64,000 nt of DNA from Candidatus Planktophila vernalis (GTDB taxonomy: Bacteria > Actinomycetota > Actinomycetes > Nanopelagicales > Nanopelagicaceae). The stretch is from positions 1,178,001 through 1,242,000 of the forward strand of contig NZ_CP016776.1 of NCBI RefSeq assembly GCF_002288185.1, read 5' to 3'. The notes beneath the pieces are model-generated. The model saw nothing but the letters and a program-made list of their open reading frames with translations. It was not told the origin of the DNA and made no database searches. The translations under genes and the position numbers were made by a program. Of this stretch, positions 17,618 through 26,126 are shown in pieces (the stretch's first letter is position 1; every line of letters begins with the position of its first letter).

Positions 17618-17866
17618 GTGCCTACTTACCAATACGCATGTAACGCTTGCGAACATGAATTTGAAGCCTTCCAGTCCTTTAGCGATGCCTCACTCACCCA
17701 ATGCCCAGAGTGCAAGGGAGAAATCCGTAAGGTCTATAGCGCCGTGGGTGTTGTATTCAAAGGCTCCGGATTTTATAAAACTGATTCTGCAAAAAAGACA
17801 ACAGCAAGTGAACCCGCTAAATCAACTCCTGCAGCTGCGCCAACTCCGGCAGCTAAGGCTGATTAG
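17618..17866 (+). CDS. FmdB-type zinc ribbon protein
   Basis: An 82-aa small protein of the FmdB/CxxC_CxxC regulatory family. It begins PTYQYACNAC and has two CxxC pairs (Cys8/11 and Cys29/32) forming a zinc ribbon, followed by VFKGSGFYKTD, the classic ending of the domain. The last 25 residues are Ala/Pro/Thr-rich. Start is GTG at 17618. The biochemical role of the family is not established. Confidence 0.88.
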   Translation: MPTYQYACNACEHEFEAFQSFSDASLTQCPECKGEIRKVYSAVGVVFKGSGFYKTDSAKKTTASEPAKSTPAAAPTPAAKAD

Positions 17867-17979
17867 TCCTGGTGGTGGGGCGGCTTATCTGACTTAATTT
17901 CTTCTTCGCGTCGTAATTGTTCTGCCGCGGCTTCAGGATCGATCTCATCTGATGTCACATTAGGAAAGAGATCACTCAT
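17863..17979 (-). CDS. Candidate 38-aa small acidic/charged protein
   Basis: An open frame ATG to TAA encoding 38 residues, beginning MSDLFPNV, then an Ala/Glu/Arg-rich helix (AAAEQLRREEEIK) and ending HHQD. Its stop codon overlaps the FmdB stop codon in convergent orientation, and it fills most of the gap before the MMPL gene. No Shine-Dalgarno sequence is visible. I do not recognise a family. It may be real given the exact fit and sensible composition, but comparative support is lacking. Confidence 0.4.
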   Translation of the reverse strand: MSDLFPNVTSDEIDPEAAAEQLRREEEIKSDKPPHHQD

Positions 17980-18011
17980 AGTTTTAAGTCTACATCTAAG
18001 GAGTAAGAAAC

Positions 18012-20120
18012 GTGTTTGAGAAGCTTGGAAAGTTCATCGTTAAGCGCAGCAAGCTAGTCCTTTTGTCCTTCATTATTACAACAATCATCGCTGGCGCAGT
18101 CGGCTCCTTATCCTTTGGACGCTTAGATTCAGGTGGTTACTCAGACCTCAATAGCGATTCAGCTAAGGCTGCTAAGTATGTTGTTGATGTATTTGGTGCA
18201 GAAGAGCCAGTTGTAGTGATGGTTGTGGACTCTGCAAGTTCAACAATCGATGATCCAGCTGTTGCAAGCACAGCAATTGAAATTGAAAAGAAGATTCAAA
18301 ACCATGAGGGAGTCTCAAAAACTTTCTCCTACTGGTCGACTGGTGGATCACCAACCATGAAATCTAAAGATGGAAAAGCAGGCTTCATCTTGGTGTATTC
18401 CGACATTGATGCCTTTGATTGGGATGCCCTCAGTGCCGTAGGCGCATCACTACAGGAAGAGTTTGATGGCAAGTACAAGAATGTTCAGATCTACGCATCT
18501 GGTGCAGGCGTTATTACTTATGCAATCAACCACAAGATTGAAAAGGATTTGATTCTCGCTGAATCAATTGCGATTCCACTTACATTCCTCCTTCTTGTAT
18601 TTGTCTTCGGTGCCCTCGTAGCATCTGCAACACCTTTATTTGTCGGTGTGACTGCCATCCTTGGATCTTTCTTTATCATTTACCTACTAACGCTATTTAC
18701 TAACGTCAGCGTCTTTGCTCTCAATCTCATCACTGGCCTTGGATTAGGCCTTGGTATCGATTACGCACTTCTCATGGTCAATCGATTCCGAGAAGAACTC
18801 CATAACGGCCACAGTGTTGAAGAATCTGTAGTCACAACTGTCGCTACAGCCGGTAAGACTGTTTTCTATTCAGGCCTCACTGTTTTTGTAACGATGGCCT
18901 CACTGCTCTTCTTCCCACTTGAGTTCTTGAAATCATTTGGGTACGCAGGCGTTTCGGTCATTACATTTGCAGTGATCGGCGCAGTAATTGCTCTGCCAGC
19001 ACTTCTTGCCGTGCTTGGTGAAAAGGTTGATAAGGGAGTTATACGTAAGAGTGCAATTACTCCTAAAGAAGATGGTCGCTGGGCTCACACTGCACGCAAC
19101 GTTATGCAGCGTCCCGTTCCAGTTGTAATTGCTTGCTTAGTTGTCTTAGGAATTATGGCAGCTCCTGTTACTAATATTTCGTTTGCTCAAGTTGATTCAA
19201 GAGTTCTACCTGCATCAAATCCAGCTGCTATTGCAGCTGAAGTAGTTGATACCCGCTTTGACGGATTGATTGGAAGTCCGATTGAAGTTGTAGTACCAAA
19301 TGGTGTTGGGCGTGAAAGTGAAATTACTGCTTTCTTGGACAAGGTTAAAGGTATTGAGGGCATCGTCCGTGTTGGTGAGATTGAGGTTTATAAGCAAGAC
19401 ATTCGAGTTCAAGTAATTTCTTCTGTGCCATCGCGAAGCACTGATTCAATGAAGGTAATTCATGACATTAGAGATCTTGAACACCCTGCTGGCACACTCA
19501 TTGGTGGAGCTGCAGCTGACTTCACAGACTCTCAAGATGGAATCGCTAGAACATTGCCTTTGGCTTTGGGATGGATTGCACTGACTGTGTTAATTCTTAT
19601 CTTCATCTTTACCGGTTCAATCATCTTGCCGATTAAGGCTGTGATTTTAAATGCGCTTTCATTAGTTGCGACCCTGGGTGCAATTACCTGGATATTCATT
19701 GATGGACACTTAAAGTGGTTGGTAGGTGATTTCACCGTAACCGGCACTTTGGATACAGGATCAGTGATTCTGGTAGCAGTAGTTGTGTTCGGACTATCAA
19801 TGGACTACGAACTATTCCTGCTCTCACGAATTCGTGAAGAACATTTAAGCGGTAAGAGCAATGTTGAATCTGTTGCAGTTGGTCTACAGAGATCTGCTCG
19901 AATCATTACTGCTGCTGCACTCTTATTAGCCGTTGTTTTTGCTTCCTTTATGACAAGCGGCGTTACATCTATCAAGATGTTGGGCTTTGGAGTTGCACTT
20001 GCAGTTATTTTGGATGCAACATTGGTGCGCGCTCTTCTTGTTCCAGCACTTATGCGTTTATTTGGTGAACGTAACTGGTGGGCACCTAAGTGGATGCAGA
20101 AATTTACTCTTAAGCATTAA
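18012..20120 (+). CDS. MMPL/RND family transporter
   Basis: A 702-aa inner-membrane exporter-like protein of the MmpL type. Two repeats each have one TM, an external domain and a bundle of five or six TMs. TM1 is at about residues 15-35, TM2-6 cluster at about 178-345, TM7 near 365-385 and the second cluster about 510-690. The conserved GLGLGIDYALLMVNR (TM4, proton relay Asp) and its counterpart VFGLSMDYELFLLSR are intact. GTG 18012 follows AAGGAG. Substrate unknown; in Actinobacteria these export lipids or peptides. Confidence 0.92.
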   Translation: MFEKLGKFIVKRSKLVLLSFIITTIIAGAVGSLSFGRLDSGGYSDLNSDSAKAAKYVVDVFGAEEPVVVMVVDSASSTIDDPAVASTAIEIEKKIQNHEGVSKTFSYWSTGGSPTMKSKDGKAGFILVYSDIDAFDWDALSAVGASLQEEFDGKYKNVQIYASGAGVITYAINHKIEKDLILAESIAIPLTFLLLVFVFGALVASATPLFVGVTAILGSFFIIYLLTLFTNVSVFALNLITGLGLGLGIDYALLMVNRFREELHNGHSVEESVVTTVATAGKTVFYSGLTVFVTMASLLFFPLEFLKSFGYAGVSVITFAVIGAVIALPALLAVLGEKVDKGVIRKSAITPKEDGRWAHTARNVMQRPVPVVIACLVVLGIMAAPVTNISFAQVDSRVLPASNPAAIAAEVVDTRFDGLIGSPIEVVVPNGVGRESEITAFLDKVKGIEGIVRVGEIEVYKQDIRVQVISSVPSRSTDSMKVIHDIRDLEHPAGTLIGGAAADFTDSQDGIARTLPLALGWIALTVLILIFIFTGSIILPIKAVILNALSLVATLGAITWIFIDGHLKWLVGDFTVTGTLDTGSVILVAVVVFGLSMDYELFLLSRIREEHLSGKSNVESVAVGLQRSARIITAAALLLAVVFASFMTSGVTSIKMLGFGVALAVILDATLVRALLVPALMRLFGERNWWAPKWMQKFTLKH

Positions 20121-20133
20121 TTAAAAATAACGT

Positions 20134-20205
20134 GTCCCCGGCGGGAGTTGAACCTGCGACCTACCGCTTAGGAGGCGGTTGCTCTATCCACTGAGCTACG
20201 GGGAC
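20134..20205 (-). tRNA. tRNA-Arg (anticodon CCT)
   Basis: Minus-strand cloverleaf with perfect 7-bp acceptor GTCCCCG/CGGGGAC and discriminator A. D-stem is GCTC/GAGC. Anticodon stem ACCGC/GCGGT has loop CTCCTAA and anticodon CCT, reading AGG. The T-arm is GCAGG/CCCGC, leaving one A-C mismatch in the middle of the stem, unlike the other two tRNAs here. CCA is not encoded. Confidence 0.93.
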
Positions 20206-20302
20206 TTAGATTGTGCAGGGGCAATCTTGTCATGAATTAATGACAAGGCTAGACTGGTTAAAACAATCGAAAAGGATGTTATTTCCTCATGTGGGGCCAG
20301 CA

Positions 20303-21514
20303 ATGAAGGCGCTAGTTATAGGCGCGGGCGGAGTTGGCAGAGCTATTGTCAATATCGCTTCTCGCAAGTCATTTATTACATCCATGGTTATTGCAGATCG
20401 CACGCTCTCTCGTGCTGAAGAAGCAGTGGTGCGCGTAAAGGACTCCAGATTTTCAGCAGCCGAAGTTAACGCTGCCGAACTTGAAGATATCCGAGCTCTC
20501 ATTCGTAAAGTGAAACCAGATGTTGTAGTCAACGCTGTTGATCCACGTTTTGTGATGCCAATTTTTCTAGCCTGTGAAATTGAAAGTACTAACTACATTG
20601 ATATGGCGATGTCTTTATCCCGACCACATCCTCACTATCCAAACTCAGAAACTGGCGTAAAGCTGGGAGATGAACAGTTTGCCCGTGATTGGAACTGGAA
20701 AGAGCGCGATATCTACGCACTAGTTGGGATGGGTATAGAGCCTGGAATGAGTGATGTCTTTGCACGTTATGCCGCAGATCATCTTTTCTCCGTAATTGAT
20801 TCGATAACAATTTTCGATGGCTCTAACTTAACTGTTGAAGGTTATGAATTTGCGCCTTCATTTTCAATCTGGACAACAATCGAAGAATGCTTAAATCCCC
20901 CGTTGGTTTGGGAAGATGGCCGTGGTTGGTTTACAACAGAGCCATTTAGTGAAATAGAAACTTTTGATTTCCCTGAGGGAATTGGTCCTGTCGAGTGCGT
21001 AAACGTTGAACACGAAGAAGTTGTCTTAATCCCCCAAAAAGTTGATGCCAAGAAAGTTAACTTTAAATACGGCCTTGGTGCCCAGTTCATTACAACCTTA
21101 AAAACCATTCATATGCTCGGTATGGATCGCAAAGAAAATGTTGACGTCCAGGGAATCTCAGTCTCTCCTCGCGACCTACTCGCTGCTTCTTTGCCAGATC
21201 CTGCAACGTTGGGTTCCCGCATGAAGGGCAAAACTTGTGCAGGTGCATTAGTAAAGGGCCTAAACAAAGAGGGAAAGCCTTACGCTTGTTATATGTATAA
21301 CGTCATTGATAACGAGTGGTCTATGGCCGAATACGGAGATCAAGCAGTTGTATGGCAAACAGCGGTAAATCCAGTAATTGCAATGGAGTTAATCCATAAA
21401 GGGATCTGGAAACCTGAAGGAGTTGCAGGCCCTGAATGGTTTGATGCAAAGCCATTTTTAGATTCACTTGAATCCTATGGAACTACATGGAAAATCCGTG
21501 AAGAAAACATTTGA
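20303..21514 (+). CDS. Saccharopine dehydrogenase-like NAD(P)-binding oxidoreductase
   Basis: A 403-aa protein with an N-terminal Rossmann fold beginning at ATG 20303 (MKALVIGAGGVGRAIV). Upstream in-frame codons back to 20213 run into the tRNA region and are not needed. The family covers saccharopine and carboxynorspermidine dehydrogenases; VVVNAVDPRF and GMGIEPGMSDVF are typical. The C-terminal WQTAVNPVIAMELI is also family-like. The true substrate is unknown: no lysine or polyamine gene is adjacent. It overlaps the GMC gene and heads a three-gene operon. Confidence 0.85.
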   Translation: MKALVIGAGGVGRAIVNIASRKSFITSMVIADRTLSRAEEAVVRVKDSRFSAAEVNAAELEDIRALIRKVKPDVVVNAVDPRFVMPIFLACEIESTNYIDMAMSLSRPHPHYPNSETGVKLGDEQFARDWNWKERDIYALVGMGIEPGMSDVFARYAADHLFSVIDSITIFDGSNLTVEGYEFAPSFSIWTTIEECLNPPLVWEDGRGWFTTEPFSEIETFDFPEGIGPVECVNVEHEEVVLIPQKVDAKKVNFKYGLGAQFITTLKTIHMLGMDRKENVDVQGISVSPRDLLAASLPDPATLGSRMKGKTCAGALVKGLNKEGKPYACYMYNVIDNEWSMAEYGDQAVVWQTAVNPVIAMELIHKGIWKPEGVAGPEWFDAKPFLDSLESYGTTWKIREENI

Positions 21515-23174
21515 TGTTGTTGTAATTGGATCCGGCTTTGGTGGATCCGTATCTGCACTACGCCTTAAAGAAAAGGGTTATAGCGTTGCCGTGCTTGAGG
21601 CAGGAAAGCGTTTTCGCGATAAAGATTTCCCAAAAACTTCATGGCGAATAAGCAAATTCCTGTTTGCTCCAAAGCTTGGGCTCTACGGAATTCAGCGCAT
21701 CCATGTATTGCCTGATGTTCTAGTTTTAGCTGGCGCAGGTGTCGGTGGTGGATCTTTGGTTTATGCCAACACTTTGTATCAACCCGGAGATAAATACTTC
21801 ACTGACAAACAGTGGGCATCAATTACTAACTGGAAAGAAGAGTTAGAGCCTTGGTATGACCAAGCTCGTCGGATGTTGGGCGTAATAGAGAACCCATATT
21901 TTTCTAATAGCGATAAAGCTATGAAAGAAGCTGCTGAAGCAATGGGTGTGGGTCACACATTCAAGATGGCTCCACTTGGAATCTATTTTGGTGATGGCAA
22001 AGGTGTTGCAAGTAAAGATCCATTCTTTGGTGGTGTTGGCCCTGATCGCAACGGATGTATGCAATGCGGTGCTTGCATGAGTGGATGCAGATTCAACGCA
22101 AAAAACACATTACCTAAAAACTACTTAGGGCTAGCTGAAAAAGCTGGAGCTCAAGTTTTTCCAATGACGACTGCCACAAAGATTGAGAAGTTGGCTAACG
22201 GTGAGTGGAAGATTTCAACCCGAAAAACTGATGACTGGTTGGGTGAGAAGGGCACAGTATTTTTCGCTAAAGATGTAATTCTCGCCGCTGGAACATTCAA
22301 CACACAAAAACTGCTCCATAAGATGAAAGATGACCAGGTACTGCCAGCGATCTCTGATCGTTTAGGTGATTTGTCTAGAACTAATAGCGAAGCTCTTACA
22401 GGTGCGCTGATGCAAAATACTGATATTGATTACAGCGATGGCAGCGCTATCACTTCTTCCTTCTTCCCTGATGAAAACACCCACATTGAACCTGTTCGCT
22501 ACGGCAAAGGTTCTAATTTAATGGGCTTGCTACAAACCATCATGACCGATGGTCATTCATCACAAGATCGACGAAAGCAGTGGTGGAGGCAGTTTGTAGC
22601 TAATCCAAAACTTCTCTTTAAGATTTTGAATGTGCGACGTTGGAGTGAGCGAACAGTTATTGCACTAACGATGCAAAATGTTGACTCATCGGTCTCTGTT
22701 CGAGGAAAGAAATCAATCTTTGGGTGGCATTTAACTTCAACCAATGATCCTGAGCACCCAAACGCCACATATATTCCAGCAGCTAACGAGGCCGTTAGAC
22801 ACATTGCACAAAAGCAGGGCGGAATAGCAGGCGGACACGTTGGCGATCTCATAGATGCCCCATTTACCGCCCACTTTGTTGGTGGTTGCGTCATTGGCAG
22901 TGATCAGAGTGAGGGAGTAATTGATCCTTACCACCGTGTTTGGAACTACCCAACACTTCACATTGTTGATGGTTCAACAATTACTGCAAATTTAGGTGTG
23001 AATCCATCGTTAACAATTACTGCTCAAGCAGAACGTGCTTTATCGTTCTGGCCAAATAAAGGTGATGTAGATTCAAGACCTGCACAAGATCAGCCATACA
23101 AGAGATTAAATGCAGTTGCACCACGCGCACCATTTGTTCCAGCAGGGGCACTGGGCGAACTACGAGTTAACTAG
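21498..23174 (+). CDS. GMC-type FAD oxidoreductase (cholesterol-oxidase-like) with cysteine motif
   Basis: A 558-aa flavoprotein beginning with the FAD-binding GSGFGGS (11-17), AVLEAGKRF, and GAGVGGGSLVYANTL. At residues 187-197 there is a CxxCxxCxxxC motif (Cys187, 190, 193, 197) like that of mycobacterial ChoD relatives. The C-terminal HIVDGSTITANLGVNPSLT closes the FAD site. GTG 21498 is chosen because the fold starts there; ATG 21477 is possible. It overlaps the preceding gene by 17 bases. Sterol oxidation is unlikely to be assumed: the substrate is unknown. Confidence 0.87.
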   Translation: MKKTFDVVVIGSGFGGSVSALRLKEKGYSVAVLEAGKRFRDKDFPKTSWRISKFLFAPKLGLYGIQRIHVLPDVLVLAGAGVGGGSLVYANTLYQPGDKYFTDKQWASITNWKEELEPWYDQARRMLGVIENPYFSNSDKAMKEAAEAMGVGHTFKMAPLGIYFGDGKGVASKDPFFGGVGPDRNGCMQCGACMSGCRFNAKNTLPKNYLGLAEKAGAQVFPMTTATKIEKLANGEWKISTRKTDDWLGEKGTVFFAKDVILAAGTFNTQKLLHKMKDDQVLPAISDRLGDLSRTNSEALTGALMQNTDIDYSDGSAITSSFFPDENTHIEPVRYGKGSNLMGLLQTIMTDGHSSQDRRKQWWRQFVANPKLLFKILNVRRWSERTVIALTMQNVDSSVSVRGKKSIFGWHLTSTNDPEHPNATYIPAANEAVRHIAQKQGGIAGGHVGDLIDAPFTAHFVGGCVIGSDQSEGVIDPYHRVWNYPTLHIVDGSTITANLGVNPSLTITAQAERALSFWPNKGDVDSRPAQDQPYKRLNAVAPRAPFVPAGALGELRVN

Positions 23175-23183
23175 GAGATTTAC

Positions 23184-23954
23184 ATGCAATCGTGGGCTTT
23201 AGTAACTGGTGCAACCGTTGGAATTGGTGAGAGCTTCACACGATTACTTGCAAAAAATGGTTACAACATAGTTTTGGTTGCCCGCGATTTACCAAGACTT
23301 CAAGAGCGAGCAAAGGGCCTTGAATCAACCTTTGGGGTAGCAACAAAAGTGATTCAGGCAGATCTAGCAACTGATGCAGGCTGTAAATTAATTGAAGATT
23401 TCATTACAAATAATCAAATAGACGTCCTCATCAATAATGCCGGCTTTGGACTCAACAAAGCTTTTACGATGAGTCAATTAGATGCTGAGCAGCAAATGCT
23501 TGATGTTCTTGTGCGAACCCCTATGCGCCTGATGCATGTTGCACTTCCTGGAATGAAAGAGCGCAACAAAGGTGTCATTATCAACGTCTCATCAGTTGCC
23601 GGATGGATTGCAGGTGGAACATATAGTGCTTCAAAGTCTTATCTAACAGTTCTCTCTGAATCACTTCACACTGAGCTTGCAGCAACGAATGTGAAAGTCA
23701 GCGCGCTCTGCCCTGGCTTTACGAGAACTGAGTTTCACCAGCGCGGAGGCATGTCGATGAAAGGTCTACCCGCCTTCATGTGGCTCAACTCTGACAAGCT
23801 TGTTGCAACCGCTTGGAAGGAAGCGATCGCTGGTAAAGCAGTTAGCGTCCCGGGTTGGCAATACCAACTCCTGAGCTTTGTGGTGCACAGCGCCCCTCGT
23901 GCTTTGGTGCGAAAGATTGGCATGAACGTTCGCATCAAACAGCGCCAAAAGTAA
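23184..23954 (+). CDS. Short-chain dehydrogenase/reductase
   Basis: A 256-aa SDR. The cofactor motif TGATVGIGE (8-16) is followed by ARD at the strand-2 end, suggesting NADP preference. NNAG, the catalytic Ser in INVSSVAG and Tyr147-xxx-Lys151 (YSASK) are all present. ATG 23184 follows AGGAG that overlaps the end of the GMC gene, so the three oxidoreductases are almost certainly one operon. The length and ending resemble DltE/YqjQ-type SDRs of unknown substrate. Confidence 0.9.
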   Translation: MQSWALVTGATVGIGESFTRLLAKNGYNIVLVARDLPRLQERAKGLESTFGVATKVIQADLATDAGCKLIEDFITNNQIDVLINNAGFGLNKAFTMSQLDAEQQMLDVLVRTPMRLMHVALPGMKERNKGVIINVSSVAGWIAGGTYSASKSYLTVLSESLHTELAATNVKVSALCPGFTRTEFHQRGGMSMKGLPAFMWLNSDKLVATAWKEAIAGKAVSVPGWQYQLLSFVVHSAPRALVRKIGMNVRIKQRQK

Positions 23955-24061
23955 TCCCTGACCATTTTCACAGTGAATTCATTGGCTTCACGGCCGGGTT
24001 ATCAGGAGCTTTTAACTTTGGGTTGGCTAAGATTCGTTCATATCCAATGGAGGTTTTTCTG

Positions 24062-24670
24062 ATGCGTAAACTCGCTTCTCTCACACTTGCACTAGTCGTC
24101 GCTGGTGGAGTCATGATTGCTACCCCTGCTACTGCCGCTGCCAAGATTTCAAATGGCGTTGCCTGCAAGAAGCTCAATCAAACTACAACAGTAAGTGGCA
24201 GTAAGTACAAGTGTGCAAAGAACCCATTGTCTACTAGTACAAAACTGACCTGGCTTTCACTGGACTGCCTCAATTCAGCTGCAGCTTTTGTAAAGTCACA
24301 GAAAGATTCAGTTGTCCTTACAACAAATCTCACTGCTCAGATTCCAGTGATTGATCTTGGAATTACAACTGAGACAGCAAATAAGGCTGAAACACAGAAG
24401 AAGCTTGATGACACTAATTTGCGTCTGACTGCTGCTAAAGCAAAACTAGCTGCTGCAGTCTCTGATGCAGATAAGAAGGCGTACACATCTGCTGTATCTG
24501 CGTGGACATCAGCGGTTCGTCTATACACTTCTCAGCTCAATAAAATCACTTTAAACATTCGCAAGCTTGAATCAGCTAAGTTAGCTGCAACAACTCAGCC
24601 AGCTCAACTCAAGGCTGATGTTGCTAATACAAAGGCGAATGCACAACTCATCTGCACAAAGGGCTTCTAA
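24062..24670 (+). CDS. Secreted helical protein of unknown function
   Basis: A 202-aa protein starting at ATG 24062 with GGAGG about 8 bases upstream. A longer open frame upstream overlaps the SDR gene and is not supported. Signal peptide is residues 1-25 or so (ending TPATAAA). A short Cys-containing N-terminal domain follows (ISNGVACKKLNQ, YKCAKNP) with another Cys in SLDCLN. Residues about 105-195 are Ala/Lys/Thr-rich and predicted helical or coiled-coil. No family recognised beyond a likely secreted actinobacterial surface protein. A strong terminator follows immediately. Confidence 0.85.
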   Translation: MRKLASLTLALVVAGGVMIATPATAAAKISNGVACKKLNQTTTVSGSKYKCAKNPLSTSTKLTWLSLDCLNSAAAFVKSQKDSVVLTTNLTAQIPVIDLGITTETANKAETQKKLDDTNLRLTAAKAKLAAAVSDADKKAYTSAVSAWTSAVRLYTSQLNKITLNIRKLESAKLAATTQPAQLKADVANTKANAQLICTKGF

Positions 24671-24689
24671 AGCCAAACATCTGTAGGTA

Positions 24690-24717
24690 AAAGCCCCGTT
24701 AGAAATAACGGGGCTTT
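24690..24717 (+). terminator. Intrinsic terminator with 12-bp perfect stem and GAAA tetraloop
   Basis: Arms AAAGCCCCGTTA and TAACGGGGCTTT are perfectly complementary around a GAAA loop, 19 bases after the stop of the secreted protein gene. The downstream uridines are only the end of the arm plus scattered Ts, but stem strength and position make termination likely. Confidence 0.85.
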
Positions 24718-24758
24718 CCCTATTCATTTTGTGTTTTTGTCTGTCCTAGATTGAGAAG

Positions 24759-26126
24759 ATGACTGTACGGATTCTTCGCATAGTTGCTCCCTCGCTTCTG
24801 CTCCTACATTTCTTAACTCATTTTTCACCAATAAATGGTTCACAACTAGTCGAGCTCTACCTCTATAACTCCATACCTTGCCTTGCAATCATTGTTGTTG
24901 CCATGGCACCACGGATATCAGATCCACTCTCTAAGTCTTTACTCATCACCGCAATCTCTCTCTGGCTTTTCGGCTCAGTTCTAGCCAGCACCGCCTCCTA
25001 CTATTCATTACCTGAAGTAAATTCACTGATTTCAAATACTTCCTATCTGCTTTTCTATCCCTGCGCTGTTATTGCACTGCCCCGCCTTATAAATTCAAGT
25101 AGAAAATCAACTGTCCTTGAGATCTTTGATGCATCTATCGTTGGACTGGGCCTAGGAGTTTTAGGGACAACATTTGCACTCAAGCCGGTATTGCCCCACT
25201 TTGGTGGCAAATTAGGTGATGCCCTCTTTGCATTAACTTTTCCAGTATGTGATTTGATTTTAATATCTATAACTATTGCCACTATCGCATCTCATGGCTG
25301 GTCAAAGCGAAGTCTTGTAGTTTTTGCTGGCGTACTTGCATTCACTTGCACTGATTTCTTCTTCCTATGGCAACATCTCAATGGAAACTATTCCTTCGGT
25401 TCAATTGTCGATGATGGCTGGTTACTCGGGCTTCTACTTCTTGCTGAAAGCACATGGCATCCAGGCAAAGATGAAGAATCTACTGCATCAGTAAATCCAA
25501 TCTTTATTGCGCTCTCAGTTTTCTTAAGTGCCACTCTTTTAGCCCTTATAGCAATTAAACCTGGATACTTTCCAACCTTTATTTTGTTTCCAGCCGTTAG
25601 TACTTTGATGCTGGCATTTATCCGTATGACAATCGCCCTCAAGCAAGCAAGAAACATCGGACATGAGCGAATACTGGCGCGCACTGATGAGTTAACAGGA
25701 TTGCCTAACCGCCGCCGCCTCATAAGTGAAATAGAAAGCTTTGTAGGAAAAGATGGATCGCTTTTATTGCTTGATCTAGATGGATTCAAACCCGTCAATG
25801 ATTTATATGGCCACACAACTGGCGACAAAGTACTGCAACAAGTCTCTCGACGCTTTGCCCGTGCGCTACCTTCAGGAGCGTTACTAGCACGCCTTGGCGG
25901 GGATGAATTTGGTGTGTTAATTGAAGGTGCTTATGAGCACTCCATGGATATTGCACTAGCGCTGCGGGCCACGTTGAGTTATCCCTTTGATATCGATAGC
26001 CAACAGATCAACATAGATGTCAGCATTGGGGTGGCAGAAAATACTGGTTCACCTGACTTGTTGCGAAGGGCAGATGATGCGATGTATCGAGCTAAGCGCG
26101 AGGGTCTAGGGGTTTGTCGGCTTTAA
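24759..26126 (+). CDS. Membrane-anchored GGDEF diguanylate cyclase
   Basis: A 455-aa protein with about nine hydrophobic segments in residues 1-295 forming a membrane sensor region. A C-terminal GGDEF domain follows (about 305-455). DELTGLPNRR (310-319), DLDGFKPVNDLYGH and GGDEF (380-384) are intact, so cyclic di-GMP synthesis is expected. The RxxD product-inhibition site normally just before GGDEF is absent. No EAL or HD-GYP partner is in the window. Its end overlaps convergent photolyase by 35 bases. Confidence 0.92.
   Translation: MTVRILRIVAPSLLLLHFLTHFSPINGSQLVELYLYNSIPCLAIIVVAMAPRISDPLSKSLLITAISLWLFGSVLASTASYYSLPEVNSLISNTSYLLFYPCAVIALPRLINSSRKSTVLEIFDASIVGLGLGVLGTTFALKPVLPHFGGKLGDALFALTFPVCDLILISITIATIASHGWSKRSLVVFAGVLAFTCTDFFFLWQHLNGNYSFGSIVDDGWLLGLLLLAESTWHPGKDEESTASVNPIFIALSVFLSATLLALIAIKPGYFPTFILFPAVSTLMLAFIRMTIALKQARNIGHERILARTDELTGLPNRRRLISEIESFVGKDGSLLLLDLDGFKPVNDLYGHTTGDKVLQQVSRRFARALPSGALLARLGGDEFGVLIEGAYEHSMDIALALRATLSYPFDIDSQQINIDVSIGVAENTGSPDLLRRADDAMYRAKREGLGVCRL

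Noticed and set aside
20303-21514. Reading the saccharopine-dehydrogenase-like gene as lysine biosynthesis
   Set aside because: Neighbours are a GMC flavoprotein and SDR with no lysine-pathway gene, and the family includes many other substrates.
21498-23174. Calling the GMC protein a cholesterol oxidase
   Set aside because: The overall family resemblance is good but no sterol genes are present; substrate is left open.
23855-24061. N-terminal extension of the secreted protein gene, overlapping the SDR gene
   Set aside because: A clean Shine-Dalgarno and signal peptide begin at ATG 24062; the extension reads through another gene.
25388-25828. Frame of 146 codons opposite the GGDEF gene
   Set aside because: No motif, basic Ser/Arg composition, wholly inside a gene with intact catalytic motifs.
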